Positions 43,255 to 55,575 of a DNA stretch of 64,000 nt are shown here, piece after piece. Each line of letters starts with the position of its first letter. The first letter of the stretch is position 1. Source of the DNA: Poecilobothrus nobilitatus (taxonomy: Eukaryota > Arthropoda > Insecta > Diptera > Dolichopodidae); contig OX352772.1 of NCBI GenBank assembly GCA_947095535.1, positions 213,939,620 through 214,003,619 of the forward strand, in the 5' to 3' direction. The notes below the pieces were generated by a model. That model was not told where the DNA came from, made no database searches, and saw nothing but the letters and a program-made list of their open reading frames with translations. The position numbers and the translations under genes are program-made.

Positions 43255-43375
43255 CCCACAGTTATACCAAAACACGCCCACACACATACATCCACTCCAA
43301 CACACCCCCACACACACCTACACATACGCACACCCACACACACACGCACACACCCACCCACATACACACACCTAA
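43255..43375 (+). repeat. CA-rich microsatellite
   Basis: An interrupted (CA)n/CACC array. It produces a long Thr/His/Pro-rich artificial frame in two phases; there is no sign of a real gene. Confidence 0.85.
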
Positions 43376-43559
43376 AAACTTCTATATACTTCTAAAAATA
43401 GTAGTAAAATTCTCACTTACTGTTCCAGAATTACTTTTATTTGAAATTATTTTTTAAATTATTATTTCATGAAATTATTTCATAAATAAATTCTTTATCT
43501 GTTATGTCACCCTTTAACAAAAGAAAAGAAGAAAACTTTTAACAAGTAAAAAATTTAAA

Positions 43560-46500
43560 TGTAAATTTATTTTTGCGCGCGAGTAGTTCAGTCCTTTTTT
43601 TTCCGTCTGTTCGAGTTTAACGTTTGGTGTTCGTTTTTTTTTTTATTGTATTTTGTTTTGTTTGGGTAATTTTATTTAAATTTATTTTAAATTTCGAATT
43701 TTATTTTTGTTTTATTTTGATTTTTTAAATTTTAACTTTAATTAATTTTTCCCAGCTCCATTTCGTTGCAAATTATAATAATGTCCGTCAACTTTACAAT
43801 TAACTTTCGTAATATTAGAGGTTTAGCGTGCAATTTCCAATCAGTTGAAGCTCACCTACACTCAGATAGACCGGCTATATTAGCCCTTAGCGAAAGTCAG
43901 GTTATAGGCGATGATACTAATTACTTTATATTTCTATTTAATTTTGATATTTCTCATCGAGATGTCGCTTTATATATACGTTCCGACGTAGCTTTCAACT
44001 CTCTTCTCTATAGTAAAAGATCCAACCCAATTTTCCATTATCTTTGGGTGAAACTCCGAGTTGAAAAAGCTACAATCTTTTTCTGTTTTATAGACAGATC
44101 TCCCCGAGCCAACGAGTTAGAAACAATTATGGTCTTTGAAAAACTATCCGACGATATTAATAAAATTTTGGAAAAAAATCCAGAATGTGAGATAGCTGTC
44201 GCTAGGGATTTGAATGTCCATAACAAAAACTGGCTCCATTTCTCTAGTCACAATTCGCCGGAAGGCAAGCAAGTTGAACTATTTTCAAAGTTATTTCAAC
44301 TTCCTCAACTTGTTAAGAGCCCTACTAGAATTCTAGACCGCGACAATCACAACGAGCATCTTTTGGATCTGTTCCTGACCACAAATCCAGAAAAATATAA
44401 CATTTCTCTTAGATCTCCAATTGGAGGTTCTGATCATTGCCTTGTTAAAACAAGCTTTCCAACAAATACATCGGCTAGTCAAAATCATATTCCTAAAATA
44501 CTAGTTTGGCACTACAACAGGGCTGACTGAGTTGATCTGAACAGTTTTTTGGCTGATTTTTATTGGTCGATGTGTTTCACAGAAAAGTTGACTTTGCTAC
44601 AGATGCCATTAGTAAAATAATTATGCTAGGTATGAAACTCTTCTTACCCAGCTCTTTTAAACCGTTTAAACCAAGTTCCAAGCCATGGTTTAATGATATC
44701 TGTATAAAAGCAATCGAATCTAAAGAGGAGCATTTTAAAAAGTATAAGGCCAATGTATCTGAGTCTTCACTTGCGGGCTATAAAGCGGCTAGGAGCAATT
44801 GCAAGAGAATTATCAATCAGCAAAAGTTTCTTTAAAACCAAAGGTTGAGACAGAAAATAATTAATCTCCCTCACTGCAATCGCTCCTTTTGGACTTTTTA
44901 GCTTTTGTGGATCATCGTTTTTGAACAACTTCATAATCATCGACGAACAACTTTTGTGGATCATCGTTTCCTCCGCTGATTGATACCGGCAACTCTATCA
45001 TTTCCGATTCTATTGGTAAAGCTAATTTGTTCATAAAAATTTTTGCAGCAAATGATACACTCCCTCCTACTACTCAATTACCTCCAGTATACCCTCCTGT
45101 TGATCCTACTAAGGTTAAAATTCTTCAAAGGGTATACTTCAGATCACGTGTTGTAGTGAAAGTGCTAACGAATCTGAATGTTAGAAAGTCCACTGGTCCT
45201 GATGGAATTCCAGCTATGGTTCTCAAACATATAGCCTCCTCCATTTCGAAACATCTGCGCAATCTTTTCACACTCTCATTTTCGACTGGTATATATCCCA
45301 GTTAATGGAAAATTGCACACGTTTCTCCAATTCCCAAAAAAAATTACAAAAGCGACCCTTCAAACTACCGACCAATCGCCATCACTTCGGTCCTCTCCAG
45401 CATTCATTGTTCCGGTGAATCTGAGGTTGTTGCTCTCGATATCTCAAAGGTCTTTGATCGAGTGTGGCATTCTGCTCCTCTGAGTAAATGTCAGGCAATT
45501 GGGTTGGGCAGCTTTTTTTGTGCATGGATTGAGGATTTTCTTTCGAATCGTCGTATTCGTATCCTTGTCGACAGTTTTATGTCTGACACTTATAAAATAA
45601 ATGCTGGCGTTCCACAAGGCTCTGCTTTATCTCCCACTCTCTTCTTAATTTTCATTAACAACCTACTCAGTTCTACTTCACTCTGGTGTCAACTTATGAT
45701 TTTTTAAAAAAATCGAATGCTACTCCAACCGCAATCAGTTTAAAAAGGGAAATTATGGCTAGTTCAGTTAACCACGACGTAGCGACAAAAGCTGATTGGG
45801 ATGTCAAAAACAGAGTTGAGTTCAACACTTCCAAAACTCAAAGCTGTCAGAACTCTTGCAAAAGAGATCAATCCATACCAATTCTACGGTTCCAAGGGGA
45901 AAATATACAGCGGTCTGCAAATTTAAACATTTTAGGCATGCAGCTTAATCAAAAAATGTTGTGGTGCCAAATGTTTAGGTTTTCTTTTTCGCTGTAAAGG
46001 TTATTTTTCCCCTAATGATGTGGCCAATATCTATGAAGCATATATACGACCTAAAATGGAGTATAATTCTCACTTATGGCTGGCGTTGGTCAAACATCAT
46101 TAGGTTACCTAGACAAAATCCAAAATCGCGCCTTACGCCTGGTGACCGCACTGTTCAGGGTACCTTTACTCCTCTTAACTCACGTTGAAATATTGGAGCT
46201 TTATCTCTCTTTTATAGATATCTTGTAGGTAATGACACTTGTTTTATTGAATTGAAATCAATAATGCCTCCAAGTAAACAATTCCAACGTAACACTAGGG
46301 GAGCCTCAAGTGCTCATTTTTACACCGTGGAAATTCCTTGGTGGTTTAAAATTGGTTAAGGAAACTCTTTTATTGTGAGAACCGCTAAAATGTGGAATAT
46401 GCTTCCATCCAACTTGCCCGCCTCTGATACAAACGGTTCATTTTTCAATTTGCAACTTTTCAAAATGAACTTATTCAGGTTTGTTTCCAATTTACCCGGC

Positions 46501-46618
46501 AATTCTCCTTTATATTCATATTTTCCCTGAACTCGTCTGCTTCTTGCTCAAACCTACAATCATTTTGTAAAAAACAAAATTTTCCTAGAGTTTGGGTAGG
46601 GTGTAAAAAAAAAAAAAA
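43560..46618 (+). mobile_element. LZ: Jockey-like non-LTR retrotransposon
   Basis: The 5' region (about 43575-43765) begins near GCGCGCGAGTAGTTCAGTCC and leads to an endonuclease-RT ORF, ending in a poly(A)-like run at 46600-46616. No ORF1 is visible. Two further fragments of this family occur at 23923-24200 and 34923-36015. A dispersed repeat (A, copy 2) starts immediately after the tail. Confidence 0.7.
43766..46530 (+). pseudogene. LZ ORF2: APE endonuclease and reverse transcriptase
   Basis: The APE frame (43766-44530, 254 codons) is long and clear: NFRNIRGLACNFQSVEAHLH, RPAILALSESQV, FIDRSPRANELETI, IAVARDLNVHNKNW (usual GDFNVH is RDLNVH here), LVKSPTRILDRDNHN and GGSDHCLV. After stops there follow TGPDGIPAMVLKH, NYRPIAITSVLSS-like sequence near 45370, VALDISKVFDRVWHSA, INAGVPQGSALSPTLFLIF, then a damaged active-site region near 45700 and IYEAYIRPKMEYNSHLW. 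The enzyme would nick and copy at the target. Many frame breaks make it inactive. Group assignment (Jockey superfamily) is by motif style. Confidence 0.75.
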
Positions 46619-48828
46619 TTAACATAACATTAATGTTGTGTCAATGTTATGTAATGTTGTATTTGATGTTAAGTTACGTTGCATTGATATTTTGTTAACG
46701 TTAATGTAAATGATAACCCATTATCCGCATTTATATACTAATTATTATAATAACATTTCGTTTTATTTAATTTTATATTCTTAATTATTTAAAATTAAAT
46801 GTAGAATTGAATTATTATTGAGAAATGCAGAATTTGGTATTAATTAATTTCATAATTATGTTTATGATAGCATAAAATATTAAACCAAATTATTCAATAA
46901 GCTTCAAAATTAAAAATAAAGAATGAGTATAAATCTTAAAACTATACAAATTGTGTTATTTATTAAAACATAACTGGCGCAGTTAAAATAAAATTAAGTA
47001 ATTCATTTTTAATCCCGCCTTCCACTAATAACCAACTGCCGTCCACCCTACGAGGTTATATAAAACATTATAATAAATAAGTAATTAATTTTACCAATAA
47101 TTTAACAAGTTAAGAAGAGACATTTATTTTAAAGTAATAATAATAAAAAGTATAGTCAAATCTAAAAAAGATAGTTAATCTGACACAAACAAACAAACGA
47201 ATATATAAACAAACACACTTTCTGCTTTGTATATTAGATTTAACTTCATTAATTAAATTATATTAACGCAAACATAAAATTTAATAATTTTTATTTCATA
47301 AAACTAACAAAATACTGCGGACAACGCCAGGTATTCTTGCTAGTAAGGGAAAATTAAAATAAACAACAAGTTTTCAAATGGATCTGGATCGAAAAGTTGA
47401 TGCTGAGTTCTTTTTTCGTTTATTTTGATAACTTAATTATTTATGTTTTTTAGCACATTTCCAAAAAATATTTGGAAAAATTTGCTTATTAGTTCCACTC
47501 TGTCTGTGCGTCTATCCGTCCGTCCGTCTGTTTACAAAACTTCTACACCGTTAAATATAGAGAAAAAAAAATGTAACCATGGGTAGGCCTCCTAAAAAAC
47601 ATAATTTTGTAGAACAACTTTTTCATGTAGCCCCATCCATTACGGAGCTACAGCCCCTCAAACTTTGAAAAAGCCCTATTTTTTATTCCATGTATCTTAT
47701 GTTCTGCTTAAGATTTTTTCAATCTGTAAACGTCATACGACAGGTATTTTCTTTAACTTTATATCAAACTTTAAATTAATATCAAAGTTATACAATTTTT
47801 TTAAATTTAGTATTTAAATTTACCGCTACAAATTAAAGCCACAGCAATATATTTTAACGTGTGCTAAAGGTTTATTTTAGTTATATAGGGTTCCAGATTA
47901 CAGCTCTTCAAAATTGAAGAAAAGCCTCATTTTCAGATGTATATATCTCAGGGTCGCATAATAGCTTTGCAACCTAAGACAGAAGACCAGAAATTTTATT
48001 ATCTACATAAAGCAATATTAAAATTTACCGTTATTTGAAAACCACATTTTGCATGAAATTTCTTTTTTCATAACTCCGGCACGCCTTTAGATAGGAACCT
48101 GAAATTTTGAGACAAGAAAAAACTTTTAGAATTAGTATAAGTTCCCTTAGAAATGTTTTTTGCACCACCCACTGTTTAAGATGTATTAAGGCTGAAAAAT
48201 TGAAAATTTGCTATTTTTCACAAATCCTGCACAAATTTTTCTTCGGCAAGACATAAAAATTAAAGCTTCAGTAATATATTTAGTTTTATAGCGTTCCAGA
48301 TTTACAGCCCCTCAAAATTCCAGAAAAGTCCTATTTTCACATATTTTCTTATTACTAAAAATTTCTTAAATTTTATTTTTTAAATTTTTGTGCAAGACAC
48401 AAACAATTCTAAACAGTTTGTATTATGCTTTGGAAATGTGCGCTTTTCAAAACCGTTGGTTTACATTCTACCTTGTTCTTATATTAACATCAATTTATGT
48501 TAACATCAATGATATTAAAGGATTGTTTTTGTTTTGATATCTGTATGAACGTATGTTTAAGGTTACTATAAATTTGCCATTACGTTTGTGACCCTTAAAG
48601 GAGTCGAGCTAGATATAGACGTACTTATCTATGTACGTTCTTCCGTTCACACGAAAACTCAAAAAAAAGGAACTAGAAGGCTGTATTTTTTTAGATCACT
48701 TTCGCAAAATTGTTATTCCGCTATTTAAATCTATCATTTTCAGCCGCCGGATTCGTGTAAGTGCCACACAACTTCTTTCTTTATATGTAAATAACTCAGT
48801 CTCTATTGAAGGTAGGCATATGAAATTT
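46619..48828 (+). repeat. Repeat A, copy 2, left part (interrupted by repeat B)
   Basis: Collinear with 8270-9485: ATGATAACCCATTATCCGCA, ACTGGCGCAGTT, AATCCCGCCTTCCACT, CGAAAAGTTGATGCTGAGTT, AAAGGATTGTTTTTGTTTT and CTCTATTGAAGGTAGGCATA. Repeat B (47450-48478) is inserted between the GTTGATGCTGAGTT and AAAGGATTG blocks. LINE LX interrupts the copy at 48828, and it resumes at 55575. Confidence 0.8.
47450..48478 (-). mobile_element. Repeat B, copy 3 (inserted in repeat A)
   Basis: The inverse orientation of copy 2, beginning TAGCACATTTCCAAAAAATA and ending GGAAATGTGCGCTTTTCAAA then CCGTTGGTTTACATTCTACC. It contains CCGTCCGTCCGTCTG, CCATTACGGAGCTACAGCCC and CATAACTCCGGCACGCC. It lacks the internal duplication of copy 2. 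Alignment with uninterrupted repeat A (near 9165-9185) gives the insertion point. Confidence 0.8.
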
Positions 48829-50645
48829 ATTTTATTTTTTATTTTATTTATTTATTATATAGTATTAAAATACCTTTTTTACATAAGTTTGACAAATTCA
48901 ATTTTTTGTGATTAAAATAATTATACCATTGAATAACGCAAATTTAATAAACAAATTTAAAGTCAAATTAACAAATTAAAAATCAAAACTAATAAACATC
49001 ATTCAAATATTTAACAAACAAATTAACAAAATTTAAAATTGTAAAAAATTAAAATAATTAAATTATAAGTAAAACAAAAAATAGTACTAAATCATAAATG
49101 TAATATAAATTAATTAATAAATGTTTAAAAAAATTTTAAGTTGCTGCTTTAAAAGTTCAATACATGTTCCTCTAAAACTACTCTAATTTTTTTCAGCTTT
49201 CAATTCTCTTGGTAAATTATTAAATTGTTGAAGCACCTTAGATATTAATGAATTTTTCGTACTACTTTTTCTAAAATTCCCAATTCGAATATTAAGATTC
49301 GAATTTCTCAACGAATACGGTTGCGCATCATGAACTGTAACAAGTCTACCCCCTAAATAGCCTGATAAATTACCATTTTTTATTTTATAAATGAACAACA
49401 GCACATTCAGAGCCAATTTTTGTTTAATACTGAGCCATTTTAACGATTTCAAAATGCAGTTAACCAAAGTGTATCTACTTATTTTGAGAATAATCATCAT
49501 CGCCTGATTCTGCAACTTTTGCAATCTGTATATCTTTTCTTCGTTGCTTAAATACAATATTGTTGAGCAATATTCGAAATGTGGCTTAATAATAGCATTG
49601 AAATTATTTATTGAATTCAATAATGTTAATTTTTTTCTAATTATCTTAAAATAGCTTATTTTTTTATTAATTTTTCGGCAAATGAAATCGATGTGACTTG
49701 TAAAATAAATTTTTTCATCAATAATGACGCCTAAATATTTAATTTTATCGACTCTTTCTATGAGATCATCTCCAATTTTTAAAGTTGAAACTGACTTCTT
49801 GCTGTTAATAACCATAAATTTAGTTTTATTGATATTCAATTTTAATTTGTTTGCATTAATCCATTTATTTAAGGTTAATGAATCATATTCCACTTTCATT
49901 CTGTGTTCGTTAATATCACTATCCTTAAGATAAATCAAATCAAATAGCCTAATTTTGCAAAAATTCATCATCTTTCTAATATCATTTATATAAATTACAA
50001 ATAAGAGTACTCCAAGTATTGAACCTTGTGGTACCCCTAAACTAATCTCCTTGAAATCAGAATAACAGTTTTTGATCTTTGTTCGCTGACTTCTGCCACT
50101 CATATATGATTCGAAGAATTCTAATTTATTACCTTTTATACAGTACTTAAATAACTTTAAAAGTAATATTTTCCTGTCAATGGTCTCGAATGCTCTTTTA
50201 AAATCAAGAAATACAGCATACCCAACGTTTTTATTTTCAATTATATTTTTCCAATCAATAATTGCCCAATTCAATGCCGTTTCACACGAGTGTTTCTTTC
50301 TAAATCCAGATTGTTCTTCAATCAATAACTGGTTCTTTTTAAAATAATACTCTAATAATTGAACAACTTTTTCTAAAATTTTACCAAAAATACTTAACAT
50401 ATTTATTGGTCGTAAATCTTCACACTTACTTGATTTATTAATTTTTTGTATCGTTACAACTAAAGTGTTTTTCCAGCATTTTGGGAATTCACCTACTTTT
50501 AAAACTTGATTAATAATATTTACCAATATGGGGCCAATTAAGTACCAATTTTCTAAAATTATTAGCGCCATTGAAATCATTTTTTTTATTCAGTTTCTTA
50601 ACAATATTTTTTAATTCTGTTATATTAATCAACTTAAATTTAAAT
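48829..50645 (-). mobile_element. LX LINE, 3' part (RT to tail)
   Basis: A minus-strand LINE whose A/T-rich tail (TAAATAAATAAAATAAAA on the minus strand, 48829-48862) abuts repeat A. The coding part is the RT at 49183-50645. Its 5' part continues at 54860-55575 beyond the inserted LY element. The fragments belong together because protein sequence resumes (…IAEVTSEF on one side, KFKLINITELKNIVKKL on the other). Confidence 0.7.
49183..50645 (-). pseudogene. LX reverse transcriptase, long open frame lacking the YADD centre
   Basis: From ATG 50580 there are 465 uninterrupted codons; coding-like sequence starts earlier in another frame (ELKNIVKKLNKKNDFNGANN). RT motifs: NTLVVTIQKINKSSKCEDLR, PINMLSIFGKILEKV, EEQSGFRKKHSCETAL, VFLDFKRAFETIDRKILL, SLGVPQGSILGVLLFVIYIN. 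At the place of the FADDT active site it reads CKIRLFDLIYLKD (about 49940), so the Asp pair is gone by a short in-frame deletion. Thumb and C-terminal parts follow (MVINSKKSV, IKYLGVIIDEKI, IKPHFEYCSTILY, LQKLQNQAM). An open but catalytically dead enzyme. Confidence 0.85.
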
Positions 50646-50675
50646 TGAAATGAAATGATGAAATTAAATATCAAA

Positions 50676-51560
50676 ATGGCGAATGAAAGTATTATTTGTA
50701 ATCAGGGCAGCAATAAAATTAATTTAAGACGTAATATAGCTCTACAATGTGATGGAGATTATAAAAAATAGTTTTGCAATAACTGCTGTGGACTTGGAAT
50801 TGGAGATGCAAAGGAGATTCACTCAATTCAGAAAAAATCTGGTTTTGTAAAAATTGCAAAAATAAGCGCCAAATAATAAAATCTACAATGACCAATGAAA
50901 CCATAAATAAAACAACTAATAAAAGTGGGTTGTTGGATCCAGATTCAATCAACAGGAAACTAGAGCTAATTATAACTAACCAACAAACTCAGTCTAGTGA
51001 CTTCCAAGACCTAAAAAGCGAAGTTAGTTAAATTAAAGATTTTATTGAGAAATTAATAGATGAAAATATGCGACTACGGAATGAAAATATTAAATTACTA
51101 TACAAATTAGAAAAAATTAAACAAGAGAAAATTAACAAACACATAGAAATTAGTGGCGTATCTAATGATATTGCAGAGGATGAATCAACTACAGTAAAAA
51201 AAATGGCTAGTGAAGCTGGAGTTGAACTTAAAGACTGTGATATCAAACGCTTATAGGACTAACAATGATACGAAAAAGTCAGGTGAGCCACGTAAAACAG
51301 TAGGTCAATTTTGTAATACAAAAATTAAGAGGGAATTCCTAAAAGCGATTAAGAAGAAAAATATTGGAAGTGAAAATGCATCCAACAATGAAGAAAGGGT
51401 ATATAATAAAAATATACTAATTTTTTGCAATGCAAAACTGACATCTTACTGCAGACTTCTTTTCAAAAAAGCAAGAGATTTAAAGAAAAATAATATTATA
51501 GAATTTACTTGGGTGAAAGATGGTAAAATATTTATAAGAAAAATTCCAATAGTAAAATAA
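50676..51560 (+). pseudogene. LY ORF1: PHD-type zinc finger, coiled coil and nucleic-acid-binding domain
   Basis: From ATG 50676: IALQCDGDYKK, a TAG, then FCNNCCGLGIGDAK and, after a shift near 50835, WFCKNCKNKRQ. This is a Cys-His PHD pattern. A polar linker follows (KSGLLDPDSINRKLELIITN), a stop near 51030, then a coiled coil (NENIKLLYKLEKIKQEKINK) and an ORF1 domain with IEISGVSNDIAEDESTTVKK, RTNNDTKKSGEPRKTVGQFC and, at the end (51210-51560), FCNAKLTSYCRLLFKKARDL and FTWVKDGKIFIRK. The latter resembles the FP25-like domain of many LINE ORF1 proteins. It would bind LINE RNA. Confidence 0.7.
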
Positions 51561-51587
51561 TAAGAGTTTAAGAAGAATCTAACCTAA

Positions 51588-54358
51588 ATGTCAAATAATT
51601 TTGTTTATAATTTACCTTCGAATACCCAAATAAAAACAAATATATTTAATATTGAAAACATCTATTTTAAGAATAATGGTTCATTAAAAGTCCTTTACTT
51701 AAATGCTAGAAGCATAAAACACAAACTTGATAGTATAACATACATATTAGATAACTTTAAAAATATTATATAAGTATTATTAGTGAAACATGGCTACAAG
51801 AAACCGAGGCTGACTTAGTAAATATTAAGGGATATACAAAGGTGTTATCATGTAGAGAAACTAGACTTGGAGGTGGAGCTGCCATATTTTTCCATAATAC
51901 TGTAAACTATGAAACTCGTATGTATTGTGATGAATCCACTAGTATTGTTTCAGCAGCTATAAAATACAATAGGAATACATATAATTTGATTGCTGTCTAC
52001 AGACCTCCAGAAAATTCAGTCTATATTGCTTCAAAATTTCTTGGTAAACTTGATTCACATCTGGAAAACCTAAAAAATATGAATACTTTAATTTTGGGAG
52101 ATTTTAACTACAACATACTCAACAATTTTGATCGAAATATTCGTAATTACAAAGCGGTAATTGAGTCCAATGGTTATTTTTTTTTGGAATAAAGAAATTA
52201 CTTGACCTGAACCAAAAACATGTCTTGATCATCTTATAAGCAATGACTATGACGCTGAAATCAATGTTTTTCTATTTCATCGCAATATTTTTGATCATCT
52301 TGGTATTGTGGTGGAGCTAAAAAATATAAGAATGAAATATAAACCAACTAAAACTGAAAAAATAATAAAGATATTAAACTACAACAAGCTAAAAGAAGAA
52401 TTGAAAGGTTATGTAAACAATGCAACTGATAATAATGACATGACAAATGATTTGACAAATGATCTTAAAAATATTATAAATAGAGCTACCGTTGTTAAAA
52501 AATTGAGAGAAAAAAAAGTAAATGAATGAAAAAATTACTGGTATAAAAAATATTTTCAAAATAAAACTTCGGAATATTTTAAAACTAAATATTTATATTG
52601 GCAAAATAGATATACCACTTTAAAAATAATTAAGATGGAGAGATATCACAAAGCAAAATTCGAATCAGCTAATGGTGATCCAAATAAAAACTGGAAATAC
52701 ATAAAATGAATTATAAAAGGGCCAAGTGACAACGTTATCAGCTTTTTTTCAGATGTAGAATGATTCAGATAAAATTCATAAAATTGAACTTTTTAACAAG
52801 TATTACAACTCAGTGGGAGATATTATGGATAGAAACTTTAATAAGATATATTTCCAATAAATAAGAAATAACTGCAAGTTTAAATTTAAGTTAATAGAAA
52901 GTAAGTACGTAAAAAATATCATAACAAATTGGTCTAATACGACCTCAGCAAGAGCGGATGATATTCCCACATCAGTAATAAAAATGTGTAAAGAAGAATT
53001 AACTGAAATATTAACTAAATTAATCAACACATCATTAAGTTAAGGTCAAGTACCAACATCAATAAAAATAAACAAGGTTATACCTATTTATAAAAATAAT
53101 GGCAGTATCAGTGACATCAATAATTTTCGACCTATTTCAATATCATCTGTATTTAGCAAAATAATCGAAACATATGTAAATAGTCAACTAACTGAGTACT
53201 TGAAGCAAAACAATCTAATGACGACAATCAATATGGCTTTAAAAGAAAATCCAGCACCCAGGCAGCGTTATTTGATATGGTCTCAAAAATACAAAGTGGT
53301 ATTGACAAAAAGAAAAAAGTTGCAGCGGTATTTTTTAATGTAAAGAAGGCATTTGACTCAGTTGATAGAAAAATTTTACTAAGAATACTCTATGAATTTG
53401 GAATCTCAGGTATAGAACAAGATTGGTTTGAAAGCTACTTAATAGATAGAAAGCAGTATATCGAATTCAAAGGTTTAGAAGCAATATATTGAGTACGAAT
53501 TCCGGTTTAATTCAAGGAAGCTCCTTGGGGCTTACACTTTTCTCATGTTACATTAGCGCTTTGCTTAGCCTCAAGCTTCGCGGAGAACCAATTATGTTTG
53601 CTGATGATCTTTCAATAGCATATAAAGAATCATCATCTAAACAGCTTGAAGAAGATGTGAATAACAGAGGATTTTTTTCACATCCTAACAGAGGATGTGA
53701 AAAAAATTAACGAATGGATGTTTAGGCATAAACTTACTGTGAATGCTGAAAAAACCAAATGCATAATTTAAAAAAAAAAATCGAATGAAAATATTAATAT
53801 AAAATTTAAATATTATATAATAGAATTGGTTGATAGTTATAAATATCTGGGTGTCATAATCGACAGGGAACTGAAATGGAGACCTCAAATAAATCAACAA
53901 CTAAAAAAGCTAGGAAAATTGCAGGAATATTTAGAGTGATAAGTAAAAGAGTTCCGCTTTGTTATAAAAGATCATTATTCAACAGTTTATTCCATAGCTC
54001 TATTACATATGCAATTCATATTTGGGGTAACACTTACAGCAAAGATCTACAACCACTGCAAAGATTGCAAAATAAAGCAATTAAAAACCTGTTTGACTAC
54101 GAAAAAAGAAAACCGACAAAGGAAATCCATTGTCACCAAAGAATCCTAACTCTAAATCTTACTATTAAAAGCAAACTGCTAACCCAAATTAACTCTATGG
54201 TCACTAAGAATATAAACACTAATATTATAATCAACCTCAATAATGAAAGTCATGACTACAGTACGAGAAGAGGTAGAGGTAGAGATATCCTGATTGTTTC
54301 ATCAAATGTCAGATTTAATGGTTTTGACTCTATCTACAATTTGGGTTACAAATTCTAA
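51588..54358 (+). pseudogene. LY ORF2: APE endonuclease and reverse transcriptase
   Basis: APE: LKVLYLNARSIKHKLDSI, then after a shift SETWLQETEADLVNIKGY, RLGGGAAIFF, NLIAVYRPPENS, ILGDFNYNILNNFDR and CLDHLISNDYDAEI with a following IFDHLGIVVEL (decayed SDH motif). RT: INNFRPISISSVFSKIIET (53120), FFNVKKAFDSVDRKILLRIL, LIQGSSLGLTLFSCYISAL, PIMFADDLSIAYKESSS (active-site Asp pair intact, about 53600) and KYLGVIIDRELKWRPQINQ (near 53845). A C-terminal frame 53876-54358 has HSSITYAIHIWGNTYSKDLQ and LQRLQNKAIKNLFDYEKR. A short direct duplication of an AGAGGATTTTTTTCACATCC-type stretch near 53668-53705 breaks the frame. Several other shifts are present. Confidence 0.8.
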
Positions 54359-54858
54359 AATGAACTAAATGATGAAATCAAAAGAACAAGCAACTTCCAC
54401 ATATTCAAAAAACATGTCAATGAAAAATTATTAACCAAACTTTGAGCCTTTAATCTAAAAATTAATAATACAAAAAAAAATATATATAAACAAAGGGATT
54501 ATTTAATATAAATAGTACTTTATTAGGTTAAATTATGAACTTATAATTTGTAAATAGATGTAAATAGATGTAAATAATTATATTGAATTAATTATTTTTA
54601 TATTTAAGTATATTTTTATTGCACCAAGTATCTACTTCATAGTATCAAGTATCAAGCATATAGAACTACTATTTTTCTACATTTTCTACATTACATTAGT
54701 TTTAATTAGTCTATATTAATTTTTTTTAAGCACTGAATTTTATATTTTAAATTTTACTTATAAATACTTTATAATTATCTATAATATACTCTGTACGAGC
54801 CCAATCTCCTTTGAGATGAATATATAAATAAATAAAAAAAATAAATAAAAAATAATAA

Positions 54859-55575
54859 AATTCTGAAGTTACCTCTGCTATGTTATTATTATAATGTTCA
54901 AATTTTATAGAATTATGTATATCTTCCACACTTTTTATGAAGTATTCGTTCAACCTAACCGAAATTTCATTCATATTATTTATAGTACCATTTCCGAATT
55001 GAACTTTATCTATTTCTTTTCTATCTTTTTTTAGAACAAGGTATTTTATTGTTTTCCATTTGTCTTTCTGATTACTAGCGTTTTCAACTTTATTTTTAAT
55101 AAAATCATAAAAATTTCTTTTGTTATACTCATTCTAATCAATTTCATTTTTAGTAATTATCGCCCTTTTGCAAGCTATTATTTTCATTCTTTTCAATCGT
55201 TTTAAGCTCTGGTTAAACCAACTTACAACAAAAGGTAATTTTTTTACTTTTATCCTAAATTTGTTTAAAGGTTTATTAAATTTCTAATCAAATTTTTTTA
55301 TATAATCATTTGTGTTATTTTCTAACTCAAAATTCAAATAATTCAAGTTAAGTTTACTATTAAATTCATTTGCTATATCATTTTTATTATATTTCAAGAG
55401 CTTAATTATTTCAAAATTTTGCTTATACCATAGGTTAATTTTTTTTTTCTTTTTTACACTTATATATATTGTTCCGTGATCACTTATCTATCATTATTTA
55501 TTGTTGTAGTTAAACCTATTATATTCGTAATAATATAATCTATTATCGTATTAGATGTCTGATCTATTATTGTAT
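54859..55575 (-). pseudogene. LX LINE, 5' part: end of endonuclease and linker
   Basis: The minus strand reads from 55575: NTIIDQTSNTIIDYIITNI (the end of an APE domain), a decayed linker, LPFVVSWFNQSLKRLKRMKI, and KDKWKTIKYLVLKKDRKEID, VQFGNGTINNMNEISVRLNE, YFIKSVEDIHNSIKFEHY up to the LY insertion. These are the usual segments between endonuclease and RT of a LINE. The element is 5'-truncated at about 55575, where repeat A resumes. Confidence 0.7.

Larger units (their letters stand above)
50650..54858 (+). mobile_element. LY LINE with PHD-finger ORF1, inserted in LX
   Basis: This begins near 50650 upstream of the ATG of ORF1 and ends in a microsatellite-like tail (ATAAATAAATAAAAA, 54822-54858) directly before LX sequence resumes. 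ORF1 carries a PHD-like zinc finger and coiled coil. ORF2 has endonuclease and RT. The style matches CR1/Jockey-type LINEs of insects. The copy is broken by stops and frameshifts. Confidence 0.75.

Noticed and set aside
43091..43457. Thr/His/Pro-rich frames near 43.1-43.5 kb
   Set aside because: Produced by the CA-rich microsatellite read in two phases.
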